The notes below the pieces were generated by a model. It was not told the DNA's origin and did not search any database. It saw only the letters and a list, made by a program, of their open reading frames with translations. A DNA stretch of 64,000 nt, from contig CM030945.1 of assembly GCA_018136815.1 (NCBI GenBank), forward strand, positions 2,052,091 through 2,116,090. The letters run 5' to 3'. Below are positions 52,825 to 63,149 of this stretch, in pieces. Within the stretch, counting starts at the first letter, position 1, and every line of letters starts with the position of its first letter. The stretch is from Isochrysis galbana. Taxonomy: Eukaryota > Haptophyta > Isochrysidales > Isochrysidaceae. The position numbers and the translations under genes are program-made.

Positions 52825-53676
52825 CTTCATCACACTGCACGTGTCGGTGACGACCTGCACAAAGCACAATCGGCCATGGCGCTCGATGGTCTGCCGGAGA
52901 AGCTCAGCCAATAAGTTGGCGTTCTCAGAGTCGGAGCTCGCCACCTTGACGGTCCCGTCGAACAGCATGCAACCTGCATTCCCATAGAGCACGTTCACGA
53001 GATAGTCCTTCACTACGTTGTCCCATCCATCTGAGACAAGGGTGCACCCGTTGCTGAGCAACTGTTGTCGCAATGGTGCAAGCTCGCGATGCAAGCGTGC
53101 GACGGTTGCATCTAGCAAGGTCCCGTAGGGAGCCTGCCGGTACGGCGGCTTATACGAAGCTGGAGCTGTCTTCAGGGCCGCGACCATCGCCTTGAACTTG
53201 GGGTGGTCAGCTACCGCTGCAGGAATGTTGCACGCAAAGAAACACTCAGCGATGGCGTTGTCGCACGCTTCCTTCTGCCCTTGGTTGAATTGCAGGGGGG
53301 CTTGGCCCTTCTCCCTTGGGGTAGAGATGGGAGTAGATGCCGATGATGAACAGTCCTTTGGCAGACACTGCGACGTGGCGTTGTTCACCTCCCTCATCGC
53401 GGTCTTCGACTTTTTTCTCACAAGCTTGAGGGACTCGCTCTCTTGTACCTTCTCTACGAGGGACAGGAACGATGCGTCTTGCGCTTTGCACCGGGCAGAG
53501 TTACCTCTGCCTAACAAGTGATCCGCGATGCGTGTCGCCCCTCCACGTCGATTGGCGCCGCAGCCGATGCATCGCCACTGCGGGTGGTTGGGGTCCTCCT
53601 CGTCAACCACGACCACACACGCCCAAACAGCAAGCAGGGTCCGAGCGCCTTGCGACAAGGAACCGCTTGCGACCAT
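52825..53676 (-). pseudogene. hAT transposase, N-terminal half
   Basis: ATG at 53676. A BED-type zinc finger lies near the start (WRCIGCGANRRGGATRIADH ... H/C), followed by Ser/Lys-rich sequence, a helical region (KEACDNAIAECFFACNIPAA) and a DUF659-like RNase H start (CTLVSDGWDNVVKDYLVNVL). The frame runs to VVTDTCSVMK, where the right LTR begins, and resumes at 31689. The combined frame is 552 aa without its C-terminal domain. Ac/hAT superfamily by pattern. Its terminal inverted repeats were not found. Confidence 0.85.
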
Positions 53677-54285
53677 GCAGCATGGGCTGGCTCAGCCCGG
53701 TCGCGCGTGCTGGCATGCCGTTGAATATGGCTCCCCTCCGTTCTTCAGGTTCGTCTTCGTCTTGCGCCTGCGCTTCGCATCCGCCATTGAGCAGCGACTC
53801 CCATGTTCGTGATGATGATGGATGATGGTGTGCTGCTCTCGCTCTGCGGTCGCATCCCTGTCGTGAGCGTAAGAGCGGTGGCGGCGGATCGTGCAGCAGC
53901 GTGGGAGAAACGCGACGCTCGGTCGGGGTTGGGGTTGAAGGGAGGGGTGGCGGTGGCGGCTAGGCCTGGCATGGAGCGGTGGCGAGAGTAGCAAGGACAG
54001 AGGGAGGGAGGGAGGGAGGGAGCGCGACACGGGCCGCCCTTCGTCCCGCCGTGCCCCCCCCCCCCCCGCACATCTGTTTTTTACACTGTTTTTCTCTGTT
54101 TTTTTTCGACGGCAAAAAACATACTGTTTTTGCTGTTTTATTTCTAAGTTTGACTGTGTTTCACATGTAGGGACCCACTGCACTAAGCACTCACCTCTAG
54201 TAGGGTTGTACTCACACCACACAACAAGAAAACTCTCGGCGGGGGGGGGGGGGGGGGGAGGTGAAACGACTGGCAGCGCCTCGCG
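53677..54285. other. Intergenic between hAT and EF-hand-like gene
   Basis: No gene is supported. A C run lies at about 54053-54067, an AT-rich stretch with T runs at 54075-54150 (possibly the hAT 5' end), and a G run at 54241-54258 lies just before the next gene. Confidence 0.35.
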
Positions 54286-55812
54286 ATGGCGGTGCTCTCG
54301 TCGCCTTCGGCTGAGGCGGAGCCGCCCGAGCTGGAGACGGAAGGGGGTGGGGCGGAGGAGGTGGCCGTGCCGTGGCCGTCGCTCGACGCCTATTGGCGCA
54401 TCGGGCTCGCATCGCGCGAGGGACTCAGCCCCGAGGAGGCTATTGCTCGCGCGAGACAGAGCGCTGAGCGAGTGCGCGCGGAGCGAGTACGCGACCTCAA
54501 CATGCGCACAGCCGCGCCGCGCCAGCAACTGTGGAAGCGCCAGGTGCGCGAGTGGCTAGATCAGAAGCACCTCGCTACCGATTGGGGCCCGCCGCTCAAG
54601 GATGAGGTGATGCTCGTCGGCTGGTTCAACGCGATTGACACGGCCAAGTCGGGGTATGTGACTGCTGCTGAGGTTGCCACGTTTTTAAGAGGGTCTGGCG
54701 TGGAAATTTCGACAGCTGACGTCGAGGCGAAGCTTACAGCTTCCGGAGACAATCCACACGAGCGTTTTGACCTTCACGTTTTCCTTCGGCTAATGTCACG
54801 TGCTCATGGTGTCCAAGAGGAAGATGGCAAGGAGATTGACAAGAGGACTGCAGATCTTCACATCATGGCGATGCGCCGGCAGCGAATGCTCTCGGACATT
54901 CGACAGCCCAGGAGACGACAGGCCTTCGAGACCTACGAGGGCTTTTGCAGAGAGTATGGCGTCAATATCAGAGCGCCCAAACTACATGGCAAGGAGTACC
55001 ATGAAAAGCTCAAGGCGGCAGTGGGAGTTGCACAACGGCCGATGCAGCGGCCAACAATGGTGGAGATTCTCAATCCCCAAGACAACTGCAACGCATGGGA
55101 GAAGGCGACACGGGAATGGGAAAGGGCTGCACGCGAGGAGGCGCGCTTGAAAGGCAAGGTTGTGGATCCTAACCGTGGAAACCTTGCATCAAGTGAGACT
55201 CCAAGTCGGGTGCGCTCGACATTCAACTCGCGAAGGCCAAGCGTCGACATGGAAGGGGAGATTCTCCGGGTTGCAGAGGAGCTTCAGCGTAATACGAGGC
55301 GTCAGGGGTCTCAAGACACCTCAGGCAACAGAGGGATGCGCTCGCACATGGTCTCGAGTGACGTCCTTTCTAATAGCATGCTTTCCCAATCGCGAAGCGT
55401 GGGATCCGGATCTCGACTTCGCCAAAGTATATCAGCCGTCAGCTTGCCAACCCAATCCATTCACACGTCTCCAAAGGGCCGGCTCGTTGGAAGCGCCTCG
55501 ATGGCGGCCTTGTCCCTGCCTGAACGGCAACCTCCTTGTGCCAGTGTCGCGTTTAGCTCCTCGTCCACCCCATCACGGGGAACAAGGGCTGCAACTTCAT
55601 CACAACTACATGCAGGGCCCTCACGAAGCGCAACCCCCCCGGCGGGATCTCCATTGGCTGGAGGTGGTCTCCTGCCCAATAAGTCCGCTGCGATTCTGCC
55701 ATCGCTTTCCTCGTCCAAGCGCTCATCGAGTGCGAGCATCTTTGCTAGCGATGTGGCCTCAGCCATTGACAAGGATATGAAACAAAGCTTTTCTTTACCT
55801 GCACTTCGTTGA
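54286..55812 (+). CDS. EF-hand-like, Ser-rich protein, single exon, 508 aa
   Basis: The ATG at 54286 follows a G run and opens a 508-codon frame with no intron. Residues about 40-100 are charged and helical. About 105-170 look like a pair of EF-hand helices. The loop DTAKSGYVTAAE has Asp1, Ser5, Gly6 and Glu12, but Ala at position 3, so calcium binding may be weak. The partner (NPHERFDLHVFLRLM) lacks a loop. A basic helical part follows, with RRRQAFETYEGFCREYGVNI. The last 200 residues are Ser/Thr/Arg-rich and look disordered. No precise family is recognised. A calmodulin-like or cytoskeletal/ciliary accessory role is possible but unproven. Confidence 0.7.
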   Translation: MAVLSSPSAEAEPPELETEGGGAEEVAVPWPSLDAYWRIGLASREGLSPEEAIARARQSAERVRAERVRDLNMRTAAPRQQLWKRQVREWLDQKHLATDWGPPLKDEVMLVGWFNAIDTAKSGYVTAAEVATFLRGSGVEISTADVEAKLTASGDNPHERFDLHVFLRLMSRAHGVQEEDGKEIDKRTADLHIMAMRRQRMLSDIRQPRRRQAFETYEGFCREYGVNIRAPKLHGKEYHEKLKAAVGVAQRPMQRPTMVEILNPQDNCNAWEKATREWERAAREEARLKGKVVDPNRGNLASSETPSRVRSTFNSRRPSVDMEGEILRVAEELQRNTRRQGSQDTSGNRGMRSHMVSSDVLSNSMLSQSRSVGSGSRLRQSISAVSLPTQSIHTSPKGRLVGSASMAALSLPERQPPCASVAFSSSSTPSRGTRAATSSQLHAGPSRSATPPAGSPLAGGGLLPNKSAAILPSLSSSKRSSSASIFASDVASAIDKDMKQSFSLPALR

Positions 55813-57120
55813 CCCGGTAGCGAGGCGGCGATTTACGTCGGGCTCATGTATTCGTGATTGGCGTCTTTTGCATCGTCCTCGGTTCGTTTATCGCGAGCTC
55901 GATCCGCTGCGTATCCACGGCTGTAAGGGTCGAACTTGATCGCTCCTTCGATTGTTGTTGGCTTAGAGCGGCGTGTGTGCTCTCTCGCCTGGTTTTGATG
56001 ATTGAAGGGAGTCTCTAGCCGATGAATTTGATGCAGGATGGCACTACGTCAATGTGCATTTTTTTACTTTTGTGATCTGGCTCTTTGGTGAGTTCCATAT
56101 CGCGGCGACGACCCTCGTAATCAATCTTGAAAGTTCTGGCACTTGCTATGGGCGGCTCCCATCCTCCCCGGGTCCGGGGTGCTACTGCAATCCCCCAGGC
56201 CCAAACCCAAAAGGCTATAAACTTCATGATATTGTCGCCGCGCACGCGACTCTGCACCCACAAGTAGAGCCCGACCCCGCCCCCCTGAAGGATAGTAATG
56301 CAATATGTGAGCGTTAGTACCACTGCTGCCACTAGCCACTAGCACTAGCTCGAACTAAGTCGTTTATACTTAGTTTAGAGTTTAGCTCGCGCCCCTCCCT
56401 CTCAGTAGCTCCAATTCCCCTCCGGGAGGCTGTCGGTCATCCCCATTCTCGGCCCGGTGCACTACTCCCCGTGCACTGCTAGGGGGATAAGGGCCTTTAG
56501 CCCGGTCACTCACTATTTTAATATTTTAATCACTATTTCCCACCTCCCCTGTGGTGTCCAAGGATTCCTTAGGCCCCCCCCCCTTACCTGCCCCGGCAAC
56601 TCCCTCCCCCCTCCGAACGACCCCCTCCCGCCCCACGAAAGGCAATGGCCTCGGTGAGGGACCCCCCTCCCTTCCCCTTCCCCCGCTCGTGGCGGTCTAT
56701 TTTGGGAGATTGAGGCGTTGAGGCGGGAGCTCACAAGAGGGAATCAGAGAATCAGAGCAGTGAATGTAGGGCGCATCACTAAATAAAAGAAACGCGGAGC
56801 TTCCGCGACGTCCGATCGCCCGCGATCGGCCGAAGAATGGCCTGAAGGTGGTGGCCATGCAGATCCCAGAGCTCTCGCGAGCAGGGTTGTCGCATCCGCG
56901 ATCGACCTTTTGTTTTAGAAGTTGTCTGCGTTTCTATGTCCCCTCCTTGCAGGCTAGTCACTAGTCACCGTCGCAGGATCCTACATTCGCCCATTCGCCC
57001 TTGTTGCCCTCGCCTCCTTTGTCGCCTCCCTTGTCGCCTGCTTGCCCCTCACCTGGCTTACCTCCTTGCGTGCTCCTCGCGTTTTTAGGCTAAGTCGCGC
57101 GTTCAGGTATCGCCGGTGCA
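55813..57120. other. Intergenic, with a diverged repeat fragment
   Basis: At about 56350-56510 there is a diverged hairpin-family piece (GAACTAAGTCGTTTATACTTAG and GTGCACTGCTAGGGGGATAA). The rest, including C-rich sequence at 56570-56700, holds no supported gene. Confidence 0.4.
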
Positions 57121-58200
57121 AGGAACCGGCTGGTGTACGTGGACGACGCCCTCATCGTCGACAATGACTCCGGCCTCCGCGCTCGTTTCGTTCACGATCT
57201 CGGCGATAGGTTTCCCATTGAAGACAAGGGCGAACTCTCGTGGATCCTCAATGTTGCCGTGGCTCGTGACCGTCCGCGTCGGATCCTCACCTTATCTCAG
57301 AGTCTTTACGTCTCAGATCTCCTTCAACGGCATGATGCTTTCCTATCTAGCACTACCACACGCACCTTCAAATCCCCTCTCGGCGCCCTCCACCTCGATC
57401 CATCTGATTCACCCACGCCTGGCTCTGTTGCTTTTGACTCCATGGCCTCCAAGCGCGACACCTATATGGCCATCGTTGGGGGTCTCCTCTGGCTTGCCAA
57501 CATGTCTGGGCCAGATCTCGCATATGCAGCCTCGCAGCTCTCACGCTTCATGACCAACCCTGGTCCTACGCACTTCGCCGCTGCCGTCCGCGTCCTTTGC
57601 TACGTGCGTGACTCCTCCACCTGCGCTCTGCTCTTTCGCCCGGATCCCTCGCTGCCCTTTCTAGTCCATGTCGACTCAAATTGGGAATCTCGCTTCTCTT
57701 GTACGGGCGCCATCTTCTTTCTGTACGGCTGTCCTGTCCACTGGTTCTCCAAGACCCAACGCTCCGTCTCGTTGTCGAGCGCCGAGGCCGAGTACTTCGG
57801 TGCCATGCTTGCTGCCCGCGACATCCTCTTCATCCGGGATTTGCTTGTCGACCTATCTCTCCCGCCGGATGGCCCTACCCTTCTGTGCTCCGACTCCAAG
57901 TCTGCCATCAACATGTCCCTCGACCCCGTTGCCTTCAAAAAGACCAAGCACATAATGCGCGCCGCCGCTTTCCTCCGCGATCTCGTTGCAAAGCGCGCCC
58001 TCGCTATGCGACATGTTGTCCCCGGCAACCTTATGCTCGCTGACATCCTCACCAAGCCCCTTGGGCCCGCTCCCTTCTGCCGTCTCCTATCCCTTCTTAA
58101 CGACTGCGTGTCCGTCATTGCACAAAGTCTAACAGGTTCAAGTTCCGTCGAACCCACGACCAACTGTCCAGCTGCAGGGGCAACGCCTGCCTCTGACTGA
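57121..58200 (+). mobile_element. Ty1/copia Pol fragment: end of RT and RNase H
   Basis: The frame opens in YVDDALIV, the copia RT active site. It continues with YMAIVGGLLWLANMSGPDLA and PHWFSKTQRSVSLSSAEAEY-type RNase H motifs and DPVAFKKTKHI, and ends near ADILTKPLG with a normal stop at 58198-58200. Everything upstream of the RT active site (Gag, protease, integrase, RT fingers) is absent, so the copy is 5' truncated. A G-rich tract ATGGGGGGGTA at about 58327-58338 may be its polypurine tract. Confidence 0.85.
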
Positions 58201-59110
58201 CGGAAACCTCTACCTCGGGTGACCTACGACCTACGCCACCCCGAGTATTACGACTTTCATGCACGACGTTCCTTCAATCTTCTATCTTTATCCTCTCTAT
58301 CTAAGCCTCACCCTCTGTGCTCGCCTTATGGGGGGGTATCACAGAGTGCCGTCATCTACCAACACAATCCATCGGTCCTTGCCGCTTACCGATAGAATCG
58401 TCTTTACCGGCTCACCGATAGAATCGTCTTTACCGGCTCACCGATAGAATCGTCTTTACCGATAAGTTTGTCTGCCGGATTCATCTTCATCAAGTCATCA
58501 GCCTCCTTCATCATGTGCACCACCTTCCAGACTCTTCTCCACATAATCATCTGCAGTTGATGCACATCGAGTTCTAGGGTTCCCGAGTCATTTGCACATC
58601 GACTTCTAGACCTCGCCTTCATCTTGGGGATCTCAGCTCACTCTAGATCAACTTAGTGCATCTAAGGAAGCTCACCTTCATCAACACCCACGACGCTTCA
58701 TCGGCTCATACTAAGACAATACCCGCCGATTCCCTATATTCTCGATTCCTTCTCTCTCCCCTCGCGCGCCTTCCTGTTTGTCTCAAAGTATTATCCAAAG
58801 AACCGCGGTGGGGTATATGTAAGGCTTTGTGCTCACTGGGTGTGTTGTTGAGACACCGTGGCCCAAAGGTATCTTCGTGAGATCTGCAGTGCCACCAGGT
58901 GTCCCAGGTTCTAGACTCCACCCCTGTAGCACTGTCTCTCTCATTGTCTGTCATGACCCTCCCGCTTTTTGTTGCCGCCCTGGCTGCTTCCTGGCAGCCA
59001 GCGCGATAACATGCTAACTAAGCTAAGGCTAAGAGCTATAGCATGTACAAGTACAAGTACAAGAACATGAGTACAAACAAACACGTGTGCGCCAGAGCCC
59101 CCTTCACTAC
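58201..59110. other. Copia 3' region and spacer
   Basis: It probably includes the 3' LTR or a remnant of the preceding copia fragment; its ends were not defined. No coding frame is supported. Confidence 0.35.
58391..58462 (+). repeat. 26-bp tandem repeat, about 2.8 units
   Basis: The unit starts GATAGAATCGTCTTTACCGG and ends CTCACC. There are two full copies (58391-58416 and 58417-58442) and a partial third. It lies in the region downstream of the copia stop codon. Confidence 0.9.
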
Positions 59111-59127
59111 TTGTACACCGGAGGAGC
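59111..59127. repeat. 17-bp target-site duplication (left copy)
   Basis: TTGTACACCGGAGGAGC occurs here and exactly again at 59886-59902, bracketing repeat R9. Confidence 0.93.
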
Positions 59128-59885
59128 AACTAAGTTTATACTTGGTTGCCCCATGGGGGGGCACGAGCCCCCCCCTCTCTCCACTCCTCCCCTGCCATGG
59201 GGGAGGAACCACCCATGCTCCTGGCACGCCTGATGGCTTGCCAGGAGCAGAATGCCCTGCTGACCCACTCTCTCACTGGCAGGCTTGCCTGCCTCGCGCG
59301 TCCTGGCCTGTCGTGGCCAGCCCATCGCTCCAACCCCCCCTCCCCCCCTGTTCGACAGGCAGACAGGTGCAAATTGGGGACCCCTGAGGCACAGGAGCGC
59401 CAGCGAGGGAGAGGCAGGGGAGGCCAGGGCCCAGCCCCAGCCTCCTCTGCCCCCTGAGCTGGCCTCCAGGGGCCTCCAGGGGTCGCCAGGGGCAGCTGCA
59501 GGCCTGCCGCAGGCGCGCCATCGCGCGCGCCTGCAGGAGAGGGGAGAGAGAGCGCGGAGAAGGGGGTGGGCGGAGCGAGAGCTCCGCTCACCGGAAAATA
59601 GGTAAGTCCCGCACCTGTTTACAGGATAAGTCGGGACCGAGGCCGCCGCCAGCCCGGTAGGCGTAGGAGGAAGGGGGGAACGGATCGCCGGGGGGGGGGG
59701 CGCGGGCCACCGACCATATCTAAGCCCTTTTCCCCTATCCCCCTAGTAGTGCACGGGGGGAATCGCCTGATGGCGGGGGGGAAAGGGCCGGGGGAGTGGG
59801 GGTGTAGAAAGTTTCCTACGTGAGTAGAAAGTAGAGGCTGCACGGTCGCGTGTGCGGTGAGACTATTAAGAAATTAATTAATTAA
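59128..59885 (-). repeat. Hairpin-tailed modular repeat, full-length inverse copy (R9) inserted in a copia gene
   Basis: This 758-bp element is bounded by a perfect 17-bp duplication. Read on the minus strand it begins with an AATTAATT stretch and TTCTTAATAGTCTCACCGCA and ends with the hairpin AACCAAGTATAAACTTAGTT. It therefore defines the family's ends: module I head, internal CCTGTAAACAGG inverted repeat, C/G-rich body, alpha tail. The long target duplication indicates target-primed reverse transcription (LINE-type machinery) rather than a cut-and-paste transposase. Confidence 0.85.
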
Positions 59886-59902
59886 TTGTACACCGGAGGA
59901 GC

Positions 59903-60207
59903 GGTTGGCCTATGCGCATTCATTCACGCCTCGCGGGCCACGCAGGCGACAATGCTCCTCGATTGTTTACTCCGACTCCAAATCCGCCGTCGACATGGCA
60001 TTCGACCCGGTTGCTTTCAAGAAGACGAAACACATCCTTCGTGCGGGCGCTTTCCTCCGCGATTTAGTTCCCAAGCAAGTCCTTACACTTAAGCACATCA
60101 ATGGGCACAACATGGTTGCAGATATTCTCACAAAACCGTGTCCGCGTAACCAGTTTCTTCGTCTTCTCAACGTTCTCGACTCTTTCTCATCATCTGCCAG
60201 TCCCTGA
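59903..60207 (+). mobile_element. Ty1/copia RNase H C-terminal fragment
   Basis: The frame reads SSIVYSDSKSAVDMAFDPVA and FKKTKHILRAGAFLRDLVPK, ending near MVADILTKPCP and a stop at 60205-60207. It is clearly homologous to the end of the copia fragment at 57121-58200 but a different copy. Repeat R9 has inserted just upstream. A purine tract TAGGAGGGGG then TGTTACGGATGCC at about 60243-60265 looks like the polypurine tract and the start of a 3' LTR. Confidence 0.75.
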
Positions 60208-60449
60208 ACGACTACATGTAAACGTCGCACCCCTTGCTCCGTTTAGGAGGGGGTGTTACGGATGCCCTGCCCCTTCGTCCTCTCCTGGATTTACTTTCTA
60301 AGTCCTGTGGGGGTTCCCTCTCTTCTCTCTCCCTTCACGTGAGGAGAGGCGACGGGCCTCCTCTCTTCTTTTCTCTTTCCTCTCTTGCTCACCCCCCCCC
60401 CCCCTTTTGCGCGTATCCCGTTGCGTTAGTTATCTACGTGTTACCGTGA
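60208..60449 (+). repeat. Probable copia 3' LTR (start at about 60253)
   Basis: TGTTACGGA after a polypurine tract is a typical copia LTR start. The 3' limit was not found; the sequence is C/T-rich and then meets repeat R10. Confidence 0.4.
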
Positions 60450-60633
60450 ATGTGCGTGTGATAGTGGTGTGAGAGAATTGTAAGAGGAATTTTATCCGGT
60501 TCTGTTCTGGAGAGAGAGAGCGCGAGCGATGGCGTCGCTCTCTCTCCTCTTCGCCGCCCTGGTCACCGCTATGGCGCCAGGGCGATAGGGAGTCGCGCCG
60601 GCGCGCTCCATCGCGACCAACTATAAAGTTAGT
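60450..60633 (+). repeat. Hairpin-tailed repeat family, beta tail (copy R10)
   Basis: It ends GCGCCGGCGCGCTCCATCGC, then the hairpin CCAACTATAAAGTTAGTTG. The head is different from module I or II. Confidence 0.55.
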
Positions 60634-60639
60634 TGACCC

Positions 60640-60865
60640 CATGCACCATGCATGCTACGCAGAGCCATGGTGGCAACCTGTTCGGTGCCAGTGCTCGCCA
60701 CCCCGCGCGCTCGCGCGGGCGTGGCTTGGATGGGCTTTGAGAGGGCTCTCTGATGAGCCGCCTCGGGTGGCATGGGACGTCCTAGGTGGGGCGCAGTGGC
60801 GAGGGTCGCGTGAGGCTCGGGAGCGGTCGCGGCACGCTCCATAGGTCAAACTATAATAATAGTTT
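60640..60865 (+). repeat. Hairpin-tailed repeat family, diverged beta tail (copy R11)
   Basis: It ends CGGCACGCTCCATAGGTC, then AAACTATAATAATAGTTTT. It lies directly beside R10. Confidence 0.5.
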
Positions 60866-61126
60866 TCGTGTTGGAGAAAACAAAGCAAACATGTTCTACG
60901 AACAAGGTATTCTCCCTTTTGGTCGCAATGGCTGGCACGAAATTTTTGGGTGTTCCTCCGCTCCGCTTGTCTCATATGGAGCACGATGCAATGCCATCAT
61001 GTTAATGTACTCTTCACGGGCAAGGGCGCACGGAGGCATCCACCGGGTATCCACTAGGATGATAGAATGTGTGCTGACTATAGCTCCTCTCGTTAGAACC
61101 CAAATAATGTTGAAGGAGATGAGAAT
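60866..61126. other. 3' flank of the fructosamine kinase gene
   Basis: No gene is seen. It probably holds the 3' untranslated region of the minus-strand gene. Confidence 0.35.
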
Positions 61127-63017
61127 TCAGCTCTTTTCCGCTGCGATGCGGTCCATCAACTTGACTACCTTGGAGAGACAGTCGTTCAGATTACCCACAG
61201 AGTCTCTGTGTGAAGATGAACTTGACGCATCTGACGTATGAGAGGGTGATGCAAGTCGATTGAGCTCGACGAGCCTATGGTAGAGCACAAATAATTGCAG
61301 GCGCTGCTCGAACCTGCGGTCAGGCGCACACAAGATGCAAGTGAACAAAGCAACAGACGATTGGCAGGGCTTGAGAGCATCTTGCACATCTTCACTAGGG
61401 TGCTGTCCCAGCTCACCCATCGGCACGTGGTCTCATCGCATGGTAGGCTTCGTAGAAGGCGTCCGCTGGTCTACCTTGGACCTCGAACAACGCCAGATCG
61501 CATTCGGCTAAGCCATACCAGCAAGCTGGGTCAAAAAGAACGGGTTCAGAGCTGCCGCTCACCGCACCGAATGAGCCTGTCCACAATTCACCTGTGCATG
61601 ATGCGAGAAGCATAAGTTGACTCCATTTCCGAACCCTAAGCGGGCAAACTCATACACCGAGGGCAGACCATCGCTGCCCTCCTCTGAGCGGTGGCGCGCT
61701 CATGGACAAAAGATTTAAAACGAAGCGAGGTGGTCATCTGGATTTCTCGCGAGATCCCAAGAACCGGCGGTGTTACCCAGGCTATATCTATTCTCAGCAG
61801 AAACAATGGCCAGCCATGCTAGGCATGATGGCGTCGCCATACCATGAAGAAGAGACGGAGGATCTGCCAGTCGCTCCAGCATCGCCTCCGCCGATTGTAG
61901 TACGGGCTCCCGCAATTGGCGAAGGCGCAACAGCAGACTGGGATCGGCAGCACCATCCAGGACGCGTCCGCGGCCACGATGAATAGCAGCGATGGGGTCG
62001 TCTGATGCGTCGCGTCCTCCGCCGTCCCATGCTCGCCCACCGCCTCCATAGCCGTCTCTGCAAGAAGCATGCACCAGGGCCTGTCACATAGGACAATCAA
62101 ACGTCTCGCTATCACAACAACTATCCACTTCCATAACCCATTCAGAATCCGTTGATTTTGGCAAATGCTCTATCTAAAGGTCACCGGCCGTGGCTTACCT
62201 TCTCATCCCTCCAATTCCGCATGCGGCTTCTAGCTGCGGCAATAGGCGACGGATCACGAAGAAGTCCGAAAAAGTCCGTTCCCATCCATTGGGCTGTGGG
62301 TACGAGCCTAAATATGTCTCACACCCAAAGCCAAAGGATGGCGCTCGGGTTGCCCATGGTGCATTAGAAGCGCCCGGGGGCTGCGGCGCCGTGTGGAGAT
62401 CAGCAAGCGCCTCCCCGAGGGAACCGAGGGTGGACAGTCTACTGGAACCGAGAGGCTCAAAGTCCACCCACTCGAGCGCCAAGTAGCCACCTGAGGAAGA
62501 CATGTGTCAAGTATGTGACTCACTGCACCGGGCTCAGATGCGTGGCGGTGCTCTGGGATGGGCAACCATCGCCATCAAGTAGGCCTGATATCAAGCAGAA
62601 ACTGCCACAGCGCGCCCGAGTAGTAATGATCGAGCAGTGAGAGACTCTCTCCAAACGAATTCCTGGGAGCTGGGCAGAAGCACCTCCAAGAGGCATTGCA
62701 CCGCTAGCAATGGGCTTGGGTATACGGACGAGTCCCCAGCCCAGCACGGCAGTTCTTAGCGCGCGCAATGAGGCAGCTTCCGCCGCGAACGCCTCGTTTG
62801 CTTTGGGCAGGCTGGAGATCTTGCAGAAGACAGGCCCTTCGTTGGTATCGTACCGCCAGTGTGTTGTGCGGAGCCCTCTCTCTCCTCCTCCCGAGTTCAG
62901 CTGTGTCACCTGCCGGGTTTTACCATAGCCTAGGCGCGAGAGCTCGCTGACGAGTGGGTCTCGCAGCGAGATGGCACCGATGAGGGGCAGCGATGCTAGC
63001 ATCGCCGTCCAGTGCAT
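61127..63017 (-). CDS. Fructosamine-3-kinase family protein, five exons, 400 aa
   Basis: Exons on the minus strand: 63017-62684, 62490-62199, 62057-61843, 61591-61417, 61313-61127; all GT-AG and in frame. The family phosphorylates sugar adducts on protein amines and so repairs glycation. Matches: nucleotide-binding part PVFCKISSLPKANEAFAAEA, hinge GGYLALEWVDFEPL, FGFGCETYLGSYPQPNGWER, FFVIRRLLPQLE, then SLLHGELWTGSF (280-288), VLFDPACWYGLAECDLALFE, FYEAYHAMRP and GFEQRLQLFVLYHRLVELNR. The catalytic Asp of HGDLW is Glu282 and the usual metal-binding Asn is Ser287; the DPA Asp301 is kept. A Gly/Asp-rich insert of about 30 residues at the start of exon 3 makes it longer than the usual 290-310 aa. 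Activity is uncertain. Confidence 0.85.
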
Positions 63018-63149
63018 CCGCACTGCTCCGGCGCTGTCTCTCTCCCTCCCTCCCTACCCCTCCCTCACTCAAAGCCTTCCATGTTTAGAGTACAATACAT
63101 AATACTAGTAGCTATCGGGGGCCCCTGCGTTAGAGTTATATTGTTGTGT
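63018..63149. promoter_or_regulatory. Upstream region of the fructosamine kinase gene
   Basis: A C/T-rich patch (CTCTCCCTCCCTCCCTACCC) stands next to the start codon, and an AT-rich stretch follows. Position suggests a promoter; no element is recognised. Confidence 0.3.

Noticed and set aside
58391-58462. CRISPR-like direct repeats
   Set aside because: Units are directly adjacent with no spacers, in a eukaryotic transposon context; a plain tandem repeat.
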